NCBI GenBank assembly: GCA_001067655.1
Contig: JUNU01000124.1
Coordinates: 1-15,068, forward strand
DNA length: 15,068 bases
Reading direction: 5' to 3'
Source of the DNA: Neisseria lactamica
GTDB taxonomy: Bacteria; Pseudomonadota; Gammaproteobacteria; Burkholderiales; Neisseriaceae
The notes under the pieces were generated by a model. It had not been told where the DNA came from, did not search any database, and saw only the letters and a list, made by a program, of their open reading frames with translations. Positions 6,727 to 12,829 of this stretch are shown piece after piece (the stretch's first letter is position 1; every line of letters begins with the position of its first letter). The translations under genes were made by a program, and so were the position numbers.

Positions 6727-6927
6727 GTGAAAGGTTTGATATCAAATGAATCTATAAATATAGTGATTATAAGGTTTATTTCGATTTCTGTTGTATTTTG
6801 GTCGGTTTCCGCCATTTTCGCACTTTTTTCCTTGTATGGCTTGACGTTTTGGCTTAACAAATGTAAAAAGACGGTTAAGCAGAAGCTGGCACTCGACCAA
6901 GTATATAAAGCTAGGGAGAAACGCTGA
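6727..6927 (+). CDS. Possible small single-span membrane protein (doubtful)
   Basis: From a GTG at 6727 this frame encodes about 66 residues. There is a hydrophobic stretch of roughly 30 residues (IVIIRFISISVVFWSVSAIF and onward), then a basic tail (NKCKKTVKQKLALDQVYKAR and onward). This arrangement suits a small inner-membrane protein. The open frame extends up to an ATG at 6658, but that would overlap the start of clpS in antisense. No good ribosome binding site precedes any start I can see. The predicted csp promoter also lies inside the frame. AT-rich DNA readily gives hydrophobic frames, so chance is quite possible. I do not recognise a family. Confidence 0.2.
   Translation: MKGLISNESINIVIIRFISISVVFWSVSAIFALFSLYGLTFWLNKCKKTVKQKLALDQVYKAREKR
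6841..6869 (+). promoter_or_regulatory. Predicted csp promoter with a long leader
   Basis: TTGACG at 6841-6846, a spacer of exactly 17 bases, and TAAAAA at 6864-6869. Transcription would start near 6876, leaving an untranslated leader of about 118 bases before the csp ATG at 6994. Long leaders with cold-dependent structure are a known feature of E. coli cspA. This is inferred from position and pattern only. Confidence 0.45.
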
Positions 6928-6993
6928 ACGTTTAAGTTTGCTGTATGCCTTATTTTGCTGATTTTGTTAATTTTTAAGTATAGGAAGTTTCTA

Positions 6994-7197
6994 ATGGCAA
7001 CCGGTATCGTAAAATGGTTTAACGACGCTAAAGGTTTTGGTTTCATCACTCCTGACGAAGGCGGCGAAGATCTGTTCGCTCACTTCTCAGCGATCAACAT
7101 GGAAGGTTTCAAAACCCTGAAAGAAGGCCAACGCGTGTCTTTCGACGTAACCACCGGCCCTAAAGGCAAACAAGCTGCTAACATTCAGGCTGCTTAA
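6994..7197 (+). CDS. Cold-shock domain protein, CspA family
   Basis: A 67-residue single cold-shock domain, the normal family length. It binds single-stranded RNA and DNA and melts RNA secondary structure. RNP1 is KGFGFI at 13-18 and RNP2-like DLFAHF is at 26-31; the opening TGIVKWFNDAKGFGFITP is typical. The ATG at 6994 is chosen over the in-frame upstream start at 6955 because of AGGAAG six bases before it and because Csp proteins begin M-x-x-G-x-V-K-W-F. It has a candidate promoter with a long leader and is followed by a strong terminator at 7225-7254, so it is likely monocistronic. Whether it is cold-inducible cannot be read from the sequence. Confidence 0.95.
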   Translation: MATGIVKWFNDAKGFGFITPDEGGEDLFAHFSAINMEGFKTLKEGQRVSFDVTTGPKGKQAANIQAA

Positions 7198-7224
7198 TTA
7201 AACGTGCGGCTTATGCCGTAGAAT

Positions 7225-7254
7225 AATGGCGGGATTGATTCCCCGCCATTTTTT
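7225..7254 (+). terminator. Intrinsic terminator after csp
   Basis: AATGGCGGG at 7225-7233 pairs perfectly with CCCGCCATT at 7242-7250 across an eight-base loop, followed by a T run to 7254. This is a standard GC-rich terminator with no DUS sequence. It ends 26 bases before the next gene. Confidence 0.88.
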
Positions 7255-7279
7255 ATTGTCTATGAGAAACGGAATCCAT

Positions 7280-7507
7280 ATGGCAGAAGACAAACAAAAC
7301 GCCGCCTACGAAAACGCCCTGCGGCAGTTGGACGAACTCATCGCGCATCTGCGCAGCAGCGGGGAAGTCAGCTGCGCGGTGGCGGAACAAGAAGACCTGA
7401 TGCTGATACGGCTTGCCGATTTGAAAATTGATTTGAGGCCGAATGATGAAAAGGCGATAGCGGATATCGACCGGTTTTACCGCCGCCATTTGGGCGACGG
7501 CAAATAA
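7280..7507 (+). CDS. Small conserved-looking hypothetical protein
   Basis: A 75-residue protein I do not recognise. It is soluble, acidic in the N-terminal half and rich in Leu, Ala, Asp and Arg. Predicted helices include a possible short coiled coil around residues 9-27 (YENALRQLDELIAHLRSS) and a C-terminal helix ending in DRFYRRHLGD. It has one cysteine (Cys32) and no signal peptide or membrane segment. The ATG at 7280 is preferred; an in-frame ATG at 7262 would add six residues and would sit next to the csp terminator. Ribosome binding sites for both are weak. Codon use looks like the neighbouring genes, which argues that it is real. It lies between the csp terminator and the convergent comEC. 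Confidence 0.6.
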   Translation: MAEDKQNAAYENALRQLDELIAHLRSSGEVSCAVAEQEDLMLIRLADLKIDLRPNDEKAIADIDRFYRRHLGDGK

Positions 7508-7534
7508 AATCGGATGATCGCAATCGCGCTAATC

Positions 7535-7546
7535 AGGTCGTCTGAA
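7535..7546 (+). repeat. Single DNA uptake sequence
   Basis: A full AGGTCGTCTGAA 28 bases after the small hypothetical gene, in the gap before the convergent comEC. It has no inverted partner close enough to make an obvious hairpin. A second same-strand copy lies 144 bases further on. Confidence 0.85.
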
Positions 7547-7679
7547 AACGCTATTTTGCCATTGCCTGTTTTTTGGGCAGTATTATTTTTCCTTTTAGTA
7601 TCAAAAAGTAATCCGATATATCCACAACTGGATTCACATAAAGCAAGGATAACTATATTTTTGCTGCATCATGCTTCGG

Positions 7680-7770
7680 GGTCGTCTGAAAATCCATTTC
7701 TTCCATACAGCGAACACATTTACTCAAACGGCTTTTTCTGCCAATAAAACTTATCCTTTTTCAGACGACC
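7680..7770 (-). repeat. Wide-loop inverted DUS pair spanning the comEC 3' end
   Basis: GGTCGTCTGAAAA at 7680-7692 is the exact complement of TTTTCAGACGACC at 7758-7770, giving a 13 bp stem with a 65-base loop. The comEC stop codon (7720-7722) lies in the loop, and the right arm is coding sequence for the ComEC tail (GRLK). It resembles a DUS terminator whose first arm has been absorbed into the gene. Whether it terminates transcription is uncertain because of the large loop. Confidence 0.5.
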
Positions 7771-9945
7771 TTTAAAAATTTCATCGCCGCCCAGCTCAAA
7801 TACCAATGCACCCGACAAGTCCGTCCGCAACAAAGTCGCGCCGTGTGCGCGGACGCGGGTTTGCACGGCGGGGGTAGGGTGTTTGTAAGCGTTGGCATAG
7901 CCGCTGGAAGCGACGGCGTATTTGGGGGCGACTGTGTTGAGGAAGCCGCCGGATGAAGCCGTATTGCTGCCGTGGTGTCCCAATATCAAAACTTGGCTGT
8001 ACAGCGAGCTGCCGTAGCGTTCTACCAGTTCTGCTTCGCCCTTCACGCCCAAATCACCCGTAACCAGCAAAGCCTGTCCGTCAGAAACGACGCGCAAGAC
8101 GCAGCTTCGGTCATTGTCTTCGCCGCCCGGGTTTTCAGACGACCTCAATAACTCGAAATCCACACCGTCCCATTGCCATTGCGCTTCGGCACAAAATTTT
8201 GCGTTCGGATAAAACTCAGGCTGCCCCGCCAACGTTTCGCCGATTTCAATATCGGAAACGGCATCCAAACCGCCGTCGTGGTCGCTGTCGTGATGCGACA
8301 GTATCAGCTTGTCCAAACGGCGCACGCCCATGGCGTTCAGGCTTGGCACGATACCTGTTTGCGCCGCCTGCGCCGTACCTGTGTCAAACAGCAGGTTGCG
8401 GTCGCGCGTCTGTACCCATACCGACAAACCCTGTCCCGCGTCCATCACGGTAATCCGCGCCAACCCGTCGTCCAGTCGTTCGGGGCGGTAAAACACAAAT
8501 CCAGCCAACACCAAACACGCCCAAGACCGCAGCCCCAGTCCGCGCGGCAACAGCCACAGCAAAGCCGCCGCAAAAGCCAAAACCAAGAGCGGCACAGGCG
8601 CGGCGGCTACGGCAAATTCAGGCGATACCTCCGCCAGCCAAACCAAGCCGCGCAAAGTGTATTCCGCCAAACCTGCCGCCGCCCATTGCAAAGGCGCGAA
8701 CGGCAACACCGACCCCAGCAACGCCAAAGGTGTCAAAACCCAAGAAAACCAAGGAATCATCGCCGCATTGACCAAAGGACTGATGATGGGCAAGGACGCA
8801 AAAATATAGCCCAACAATACCACTGACAAAACCGTCGCCGCCCATTGTCCGCGTACAGCCAAACGCCAGCCGCGTTCTTTCAGACGACCTGCCGAAGCCC
8901 AAATCAAGGCGGCGACCAAGCCGAACGACAGCCAAGTGCCCACGCCCAAAACCGCCAACGGATCGAGCAGCAACACCACCGCCAAAGCCTGCCACCACGC
9001 CGTCCAGCCCGAAGACAGGCTGCCGCGCCACCAAGCCCAGGCAAACGCCGCCAACATCAAGACGCTGCGCTGCGTCGGTACGGAAAAGCCCGCCAGCAGC
9101 GCATAAAACAAAGCCCCTGCCACGCCGCCCGCCAAAATCCACACGCGCGGTTTTGCCGGTATCCAAGGCAGTCGTCTGAAAATCAGTTTGACCAGCCAAC
9201 CCGCCAAAACAGCCACCATCGTAACGTGCAGCCCCGAAATGCTGACCAAGTGCGTCAAGCCCAAAGGTCGGAACGCCTGCCACAGTTCGGGCCTCAATGC
9301 CGATTGTTCGCCTATGCTCAAAGCCCGTATCAGACCGATACCGTCGGCAAGATCCGGACTGTCCGCCTCGACAGCCTGCCAACGGCGGCTGACCGCATCG
9401 CGCCACACCGCCAAGCCGATACCGCCGCCCTCGCGAACCAAGCTCCTGCCTTTGCCCAGCGTACCCGCGCCATCCAAACCGTTTGTCAACGCCCAAGCCT
9501 CGCGGTTCAACCCGCGCAGGTTCACTTCGCCGATAACCGGCTTGAGCCGTGCCGACACCTTCCAGCGGCTGCCCACCGCCCAATCGCGTTTCTGATAATC
9601 CGACAGTAATAAATCAAACTGCCGCCCATCCTCCGTCCACGCCTTCGCCGCAAACTGCACCCGTCGCCCGTCACCGCGCGGCATATCCGCGACTTCAACC
9701 GTCAACACCGACTCCGAAGCCCCGTTCAGCGGCCATTGCGACGACAAAGCCGCTTCCGTCCGAAACACGCCGTAAGCAGCGCCAAGCAGGACACACAGCA
9801 TCATTCCTGCCGCCGCAAACCGCCGCGAAGCCGCCAGCAAAACCAATGCCGCCGCCAGCCACACGCCCCAATGCGGTACAAACGGCAAAGCGAACGAAGC
9901 GATGACGCCGACTGCCCAAAACGGCAATCCATAATATTTCAGCAA
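7720..9945 (-). CDS. comEC: ComEC/Rec2-family DNA uptake channel protein
   Basis: ComEC (called ComA in Neisseria) carries one strand of incoming DNA across the inner membrane during transformation. From the TTG at 9945 it has 741 residues: N-terminal membrane segments, an extracytoplasmic DUF4131-like region, the polytopic Competence domain with SISGLHVTMVAV at about 235-246, and a C-terminal metallo-beta-lactamase-like domain. That domain shows SHHDSDHDGG at about 550-559, LVTGDLG at about 627-633 and GHHGSN at about 656-661. No in-frame ATG exists near the N-terminus. TTG at 9945 has AGGGA (minus strand) about seven bases upstream and opens directly into LLKYYGLPFWAV. An earlier TTG at 10047 lies inside a terminator hairpin. 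Four DUS cores lie within the gene, one in the C-terminal tail. Confidence 0.93.
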   Translation of the reverse strand: MLKYYGLPFWAVGVIASFALPFVPHWGVWLAAALVLLAASRRFAAAGMMLCVLLGAAYGVFRTEAALSSQWPLNGASESVLTVEVADMPRGDGRRVQFAAKAWTEDGRQFDLLLSDYQKRDWAVGSRWKVSARLKPVIGEVNLRGLNREAWALTNGLDGAGTLGKGRSLVREGGGIGLAVWRDAVSRRWQAVEADSPDLADGIGLIRALSIGEQSALRPELWQAFRPLGLTHLVSISGLHVTMVAVLAGWLVKLIFRRLPWIPAKPRVWILAGGVAGALFYALLAGFSVPTQRSVLMLAAFAWAWWRGSLSSGWTAWWQALAVVLLLDPLAVLGVGTWLSFGLVAALIWASAGRLKERGWRLAVRGQWAATVLSVVLLGYIFASLPIISPLVNAAMIPWFSWVLTPLALLGSVLPFAPLQWAAAGLAEYTLRGLVWLAEVSPEFAVAAAPVPLLVLAFAAALLWLLPRGLGLRSWACLVLAGFVFYRPERLDDGLARITVMDAGQGLSVWVQTRDRNLLFDTGTAQAAQTGIVPSLNAMGVRRLDKLILSHHDSDHDGGLDAVSDIEIGETLAGQPEFYPNAKFCAEAQWQWDGVDFELLRSSENPGGEDNDRSCVLRVVSDGQALLVTGDLGVKGEAELVERYGSSLYSQVLILGHHGSNTASSGGFLNTVAPKYAVASSGYANAYKHPTPAVQTRVRAHGATLLRTDLSGALVFELGGDEIFKGRLKKDKFYWQKKPFE
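8134..8145 (-). repeat. DUS inside comEC (beta-lactamase-like domain)
   Basis: A full DUS 12-mer on the coding strand of comEC. In this frame it contributes RSSE to the segment FELLRSSENPGG, between the metal-motif region and the GDL motif. A loop there could tolerate such an insertion. Confidence 0.85.
8879..8890 (-). repeat. DUS inside comEC (membrane domain)
   Basis: A full DUS 12-mer on the coding strand. Here it is read in a different frame, as GRLKE, in a basic stretch (SAGRLKERGW) between two predicted membrane segments. Its charge suggests a cytoplasmic loop. Confidence 0.85.
9169..9180 (+). repeat. Degenerate DUS inside comEC
   Basis: CAGTCGTCTGAA keeps the ten-base core but not the leading AG. 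It is antisense to comEC and encodes FRRL within KLIFRRLPWIP, again a basic loop beside a membrane segment. Confidence 0.75.
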
Positions 9946-10018
9946 AACTGTTTCCCTTTTTATTATTAGTTTTGAAATTAGGTGGGGATAATAATTGAAT
10001 TTCCTACAAACGTCATGA

Positions 10019-10065
10019 AAAAGGTCGTCTGAAAACCTGAATTTCAAGTTTTCAGACGACCTTTT
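10019..10065 (-). terminator. DUS terminator between the DyP peroxidase gene and comEC
   Basis: AAAAGGTCGTCTGAAAAC at 10019-10036 pairs exactly with 10048-10065, an 18 bp stem with an 11-base loop and T runs at both ends. Both flanking genes are on the minus strand. The hairpin should therefore end peroxidase transcripts and leave comEC to its own promoter, somewhere in the AT-rich stretch 9946-10018. I could not identify that promoter with confidence. Confidence 0.82.
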
Positions 10066-10103
10066 ATTTTAGGATTTCAATATTTCACATCGGCAACGCC
10101 GGT

Positions 10104-11012
10104 TTACAAATCCTGCAAACGCTCGACCGAAGGGGCGTAGTAATATGCGCCGGAAACGGCGGTGGAAAGATGCTTGAGCAGCAGGTCGGTTTTGCCGTCG
10201 GCATCGCCGAACATGTGCAAAAGCTGTACTTCGATGTTGTGCAGGGTGTGGCAGTAGGCAGTGAACATCAAGCCGTGTTCGCCGCTGAGTTTGCCGAAGG
10301 GCAGACTGCGGCGGACGATTTTCAGACCCACGCCGTTTTCTTTCAGGTTGACACGGCCCAAATGCGAATCAGGTAGGCGCACGTCTTTGCTGAATTCTTC
10401 GTTGGTTTCTTTGCTGCGGCCAACGCTGGCTTCTTGTTCGGCAACGGGGACGGCATCCCATTTTTTCAGGTTGTGTAGGTATTTTTGCAGCAGGACGTAG
10501 CTGCCGCCGGCATCGGGTCGACCTTCGGGAATAATGGCGACATTGCGGACGTTTTCATCGCCTTGCGGGTTTTCAGTTCCATCGACAAAGCCGTCCAGTC
10601 CGCGGTCTTCATACAGGCGCAAACCGTGTTCCTCGGTGGCGATGCTGATGCTGTCGCCGAACGCGGCAAAGACGGATTGGGCGAGCGCGAAGGCGGCTTT
10701 TTGGCGGCAGGCTTGGATGTGGATGTAGATATCGTGTTGGGTTGAGGGCGCAAGACCGTTGCCCATGACGGGGAAGGGCTTGATTTCGCCGCCTTCTTCT
10801 GCGTGTCCGAACGCTTTCCATGCGTCGCTGCCGAAGGCGATGGTCATGCCTAAAATATCTTCGGGAAAGCGGGTTTTCAGCTTCGCCAAGGCTTCAAGCG
10901 AGCTTCGGCAGGCGGTTTTGATGTCGTCGTAGCGACCGTCGCGGATATCGGCTTCGATGAATATGCCGGCTTGGGCGTGGTCGGGGATGATGGCGGTTTG
11001 CGGTCGGGGCAT
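10104..11012 (-). CDS. DyP-type haem peroxidase, YfeX-like
   Basis: A 302-residue dye-decolourising-type peroxidase closest in length and character to E. coli YfeX (299 residues). It is a haem enzyme that uses hydrogen peroxide. The diagnostic GFVDGTENP motif is at 141-149 with distal Asp144; a probable proximal haem ligand is His217 in PDSHLGRVN; and RRSLPFG at 234-240 supplies the distal arginine. LMFTAYCHTLHNIEVQLLHM near the C-terminus is also family-typical. There is no Tat or Sec signal, so it is cytosolic, and no encapsulin gene is nearby. The start at 11012 has a good AAGGAA site five bases upstream and an extended -10 promoter at 11051-11059. The physiological substrate is unknown; the claim that YfeX removes iron from haem is disputed. 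Confidence 0.92.
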   Translation of the reverse strand: MPRPQTAIIPDHAQAGIFIEADIRDGRYDDIKTACRSSLEALAKLKTRFPEDILGMTIAFGSDAWKAFGHAEEGGEIKPFPVMGNGLAPSTQHDIYIHIQACRQKAAFALAQSVFAAFGDSISIATEEHGLRLYEDRGLDGFVDGTENPQGDENVRNVAIIPEGRPDAGGSYVLLQKYLHNLKKWDAVPVAEQEASVGRSKETNEEFSKDVRLPDSHLGRVNLKENGVGLKIVRRSLPFGKLSGEHGLMFTAYCHTLHNIEVQLLHMFGDADGKTDLLLKHLSTAVSGAYYYAPSVERLQDL

Positions 11013-11050
11013 TGTGTTTCCTTTTCAGTTTATTGGATTTTTCAGGCGGT

Positions 11051-11059
11051 ATTATAGCA
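11051..11059 (-). promoter_or_regulatory. Extended -10 promoter for the DyP peroxidase gene
   Basis: On the minus strand the sequence reads TGCTATAAT, a perfect -10 hexamer (11056-11051) with the TGn extension. The predicted start is near 11044, about 32 bases before the gene. The -35 position falls inside the DUS palindrome at 11068-11089 and does not resemble TTGACA. Confidence 0.6.
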
Positions 11060-11067
11060 CTTAAGGT

Positions 11068-11089
11068 TTTCAGACGACCTCGTCTGAAA
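11068..11089. repeat. 22-bp DUS palindrome between two divergent promoters
   Basis: TTTCAGACGA, two C bases, then TCGTCTGAAA: two perfectly complementary 10-base arms around a two-base centre. One arm belongs to a full DUS on the minus strand (11069-11080). The other is a truncated or altered copy in the opposite orientation. Unlike the other inverted pairs here it lies between divergent genes, has almost no loop and no T run, so it is not a terminator. Confidence 0.85.
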
Positions 11090-11098
11090 GGGCGATTA

Positions 11099-11107
11099 TG
11101 ATAGAAT
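11099..11107 (+). promoter_or_regulatory. Predicted extended -10 promoter for the phosphoesterase gene
   Basis: TGATAGAAT at 11099-11107 is an extended -10, similar in form to that of the kinase gene at 1737-1745. The -35 region would fall at about 11079-11084 inside the DUS palindrome and is not consensus. The leader to the ATG at 11145 would be about 30 bases. Confidence 0.4.
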
Positions 11108-11144
11108 CCGCCGTTTGTGTTTTGATTTTCAACAGGTTCGCTTT

Positions 11145-12230
11145 ATGTTTGGCACGATGTTTCTGATAATGATTGTATTGCTCCAGCTTTTTACCTTTGG
11201 GCTGGGGCATTCGTTGCAATGGCTGTTCGCGCCGGTGGTTGGCAAGGTGGGCAGGCATTGGCTGATGGGGGTGTCGTATTTCGTGACCAACGGTCTGTTG
11301 GTGGGGCTTTTGTTGGAATTGGGACATTTTATGTTCCGCATGATGGCGTTTTGGATGGTGTTGCTGCTGTTTGTGATGTATGCGGCACTGGCGACGTTTA
11401 TCCTGTTTCTGCTGCTGCGCAAATTCGTGGCAAGCCGGTCGCTGTCGCGCAGCCTGCGGCTGTTTGCGCCTCTGTTTGTGTTCGGCTTGGTCGGCTTGGG
11501 GCTGTACAACGCTTATACGCCTGTCGTCCGTCATCAGACTGTTGTAATCGATAAGAAAATGGACAAACCGCTGCGTATCGGCGTGGCAAGCGACCTGCAC
11601 TTGGGGATTTTGTTCGGCGCGCGGCAACTGGATAAGCTGGTGGACATTATGAACCGTGAAAAAGTCGATTTAATCCTGTTGCCGGGCGATTTGATGGACG
11701 ACAACGTCGATGCCTACCGCAAAGAGAATATGCAGCCGCACCTGGGTCGTCTGAAAGCGCCGCTGGGTGTTTACGCAACTTTGGGCAATCACGATATGTT
11801 CGGCGACAGCGCGCGCATCCGCCATGACCTTGAAGCGGCGGGCATTACCGTACTCGGCAACCAAGTGTTGCAACACGATGCGTTCCTGCTCGTCGGCCGC
11901 AATGATGACTTGGACCACGACCGTCCGTCTGTCGCGCAGTTGCTGGAAAACCACAATACCGACCAGCCCGTTTTACTGATGGACCACCGCCCGACCGAAG
12001 TCGAGGCGCACGCCACGCTGCCTATTGATGTTCAAGTTTCCGGTCATGTGCACAACGGTCAAATTGCGCCGGCAAACCTGATTGTGCGTACGCTCTACCG
12101 CCTTGCCTACGGCTACGAGGAAATCGGCGGAAGACACTTTTTTGTTACGTCCGGCTACGGTTTCTGGGGGATTCCGCTGCGCTTGGGTTCGCAGTCGGAA
12201 GTGTGGGTGATTGATGTGAAAGGGAAATAG
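11145..12230 (+). CDS. Membrane-anchored metallophosphoesterase
   Basis: A 361-residue protein in two parts. Residues 1-125 are hydrophobic with about four membrane segments (near 3-22, 42-60, 68-92 and 105-123). Residues 140-361 form a calcineurin-like metallophosphoesterase domain with every metal motif present: ASDLHLG (Asp150, His152), PGDLMDD (Asp182), LGNHD (Asn215, His216), LMDHRP (His281) and SGHVHNG (His301, His303). The layout resembles the YkuE/YaeI group, whose substrates are mostly undefined. The ATG at 11145 has AGG about nine bases upstream; in-frame starts further upstream give no family-like sequence. The membrane anchor suggests action at the inner membrane, possibly on a lipid or envelope substrate, but that is inference. 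A DUS copy lies in frame at 11744-11755. Confidence 0.9.
   Translation: MFGTMFLIMIVLLQLFTFGLGHSLQWLFAPVVGKVGRHWLMGVSYFVTNGLLVGLLLELGHFMFRMMAFWMVLLLFVMYAALATFILFLLLRKFVASRSLSRSLRLFAPLFVFGLVGLGLYNAYTPVVRHQTVVIDKKMDKPLRIGVASDLHLGILFGARQLDKLVDIMNREKVDLILLPGDLMDDNVDAYRKENMQPHLGRLKAPLGVYATLGNHDMFGDSARIRHDLEAAGITVLGNQVLQHDAFLLVGRNDDLDHDRPSVAQLLENHNTDQPVLLMDHRPTEVEAHATLPIDVQVSGHVHNGQIAPANLIVRTLYRLAYGYEEIGGRHFFVTSGYGFWGIPLRLGSQSEVWVIDVKGK
11744..11755 (+). repeat. DUS inside the phosphoesterase gene
   Basis: GGGTCGTCTGAA is read as GRLK within the segment HLGRLKAPLG, between the GDL and GNHD metal motifs. As in clpA, the first base is G rather than A. Confidence 0.8.
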
Positions 12231-12258
12231 CGGTATTGCAAAATGAAAAGATAAAAAG

Positions 12259-12292
12259 TACAGGCTTGCCGTTGCGCAGCCTGTATTTTTTT
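12259..12292 (+). terminator. Intrinsic terminator after the phosphoesterase gene
   Basis: TACAGGCT at 12259-12266 pairs with AGCCTGTA at 12278-12285 across an 11-base loop. It is preceded by a run of A and followed by seven T bases. It contains no DUS sequence and starts 29 bases after the stop codon. Confidence 0.85.
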
Positions 12293-12416
12293 ATTTGTTG
12301 TGAAATGTTATGACGTGCGCGGCTTTGCTGTTTTTAGAATATGGTTCCAATCTATTGAATCAATCGAAACCAGAAAATCAATAGAAAATTACCAAATAAA
12401 ACCGTTCGAACCGATC

Positions 12417-12445
12417 TTGCAATGCAAACTGTTTTTATTTATATT
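12417..12445 (+). promoter_or_regulatory. Predicted bfd promoter
   Basis: TTGCAA at 12417-12422, a 17-base spacer, and TATATT at 12440-12445. The start would be near 12452, giving a leader of about 50 bases. bfd is often controlled by Fur in other bacteria, but I see no convincing Fur box (GATAATGATAATCATTATC-like) here. The rest of the 272-base gap before bfd is AT-rich without other recognisable signals. Confidence 0.5.
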
Positions 12446-12503
12446 CACGTTTAAGAATAAAACACACTATCAATACTGAGCGAAAAAAAACACGGAGCAC
12501 ATT

Positions 12504-12704
12504 ATGTTTGTCTGCATTTGCAACGCCATTACCGACCACGACATCAAAGAAACCATCGCAGCCGGTGCCAGTACCATGAGCGATTTGCAGGCTCAATTGG
12601 GCGTCGCTACCTGTTGCGGCTGCTGCGGTGAGTTGGCGGCTTCTTTCCTGAATGCCAACAATGCCCAAACGACCGTTACCGCCGGTATTAATGTGCAATC
12701 CTAA
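12504..12704 (+). CDS. bfd: Bacterioferritin-associated ferredoxin (BFD-like [2Fe-2S] protein)
   Basis: A 66-residue protein that should bind one [2Fe-2S] cluster and help release iron from bacterioferritin by supplying electrons. The cluster ligands are visible as C-x-C at 4 and 6 and C-x2-C at 38 and 41, matching E. coli Bfd numbering exactly. The second pair lies in TCCGCCGE, which has two extra cysteines (37 and 40). The start is supported by GGAG seven bases or so upstream. No bacterioferritin gene lies in the window. It has its own predicted promoter and is followed by a DUS hairpin. Confidence 0.93.
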   Translation: MFVCICNAITDHDIKETIAAGASTMSDLQAQLGVATCCGCCGELAASFLNANNAQTTVTAGINVQS

Positions 12705-12723
12705 TCTTATCTAAAGCATTACA

Positions 12724-12766
12724 AAAGGTCGTCTGAAACCGAAATCCAAGGTTTCAGACGACCTTT
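12724..12766 (+). terminator. DUS terminator after bfd
   Basis: AAAGGTCGTCTGAAACC at 12724-12740 pairs exactly with 12750-12766, giving a 17 bp stem and a nine-base loop. The downstream T run is only three bases, so termination may be incomplete, but the arrangement matches the other DUS terminators here. Confidence 0.75.
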
Positions 12767-12829
12767 GCATTGACGGCAGCCTTTATCTTACAATCCGTTT
12801 TTCATTTACCACACCGCAAAGCATCCGCC

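Larger units (their letters stand above)
6682..6993. other. AT-rich divergent intergenic region between clpS and csp
   Basis: These 312 bases hold a DUS copy at 6714-6725 on the clpS-proximal side, a predicted csp promoter at 6841-6869, and a probable csp leader ending in an AGGAAG ribosome binding site at 6982-6987. The DNA is much more AT-rich than the flanking genes. A small plus-strand frame crosses the region and is listed separately. Long minus-strand frames also run through, so open frames here are weak evidence for a gene. Confidence 0.6.

Noticed and set aside
7514..7747. Plus-strand frame of 77 residues after the orphan gene
   Set aside because: It reads through two DUS copies (both give SSEN), overlaps the comEC end in antisense, and has no ribosome binding site or family-like sequence.
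8618..9583. Minus-strand 321-residue Gly-rich frame inside comEC
   Set aside because: It is an out-of-frame shadow; the ComEC frame has the Competence and beta-lactamase-like motifs.
9946..10047. ComEC start at the TTG at 10047
   Set aside because: It would lie inside the DUS terminator hairpin and add 34 residues partly encoded by a DUS, with no ribosome binding site.
12420..12460. Fur box near the bfd promoter
   Set aside because: The AT-rich DNA gives no good match to the Fur consensus, so I do not claim iron control from sequence.
12770..12794. TTGACG and TACAAT as a promoter for the glutaredoxin-like gene
   Set aside because: The spacer is only 13 bases, too short for a normal sigma-70 promoter.
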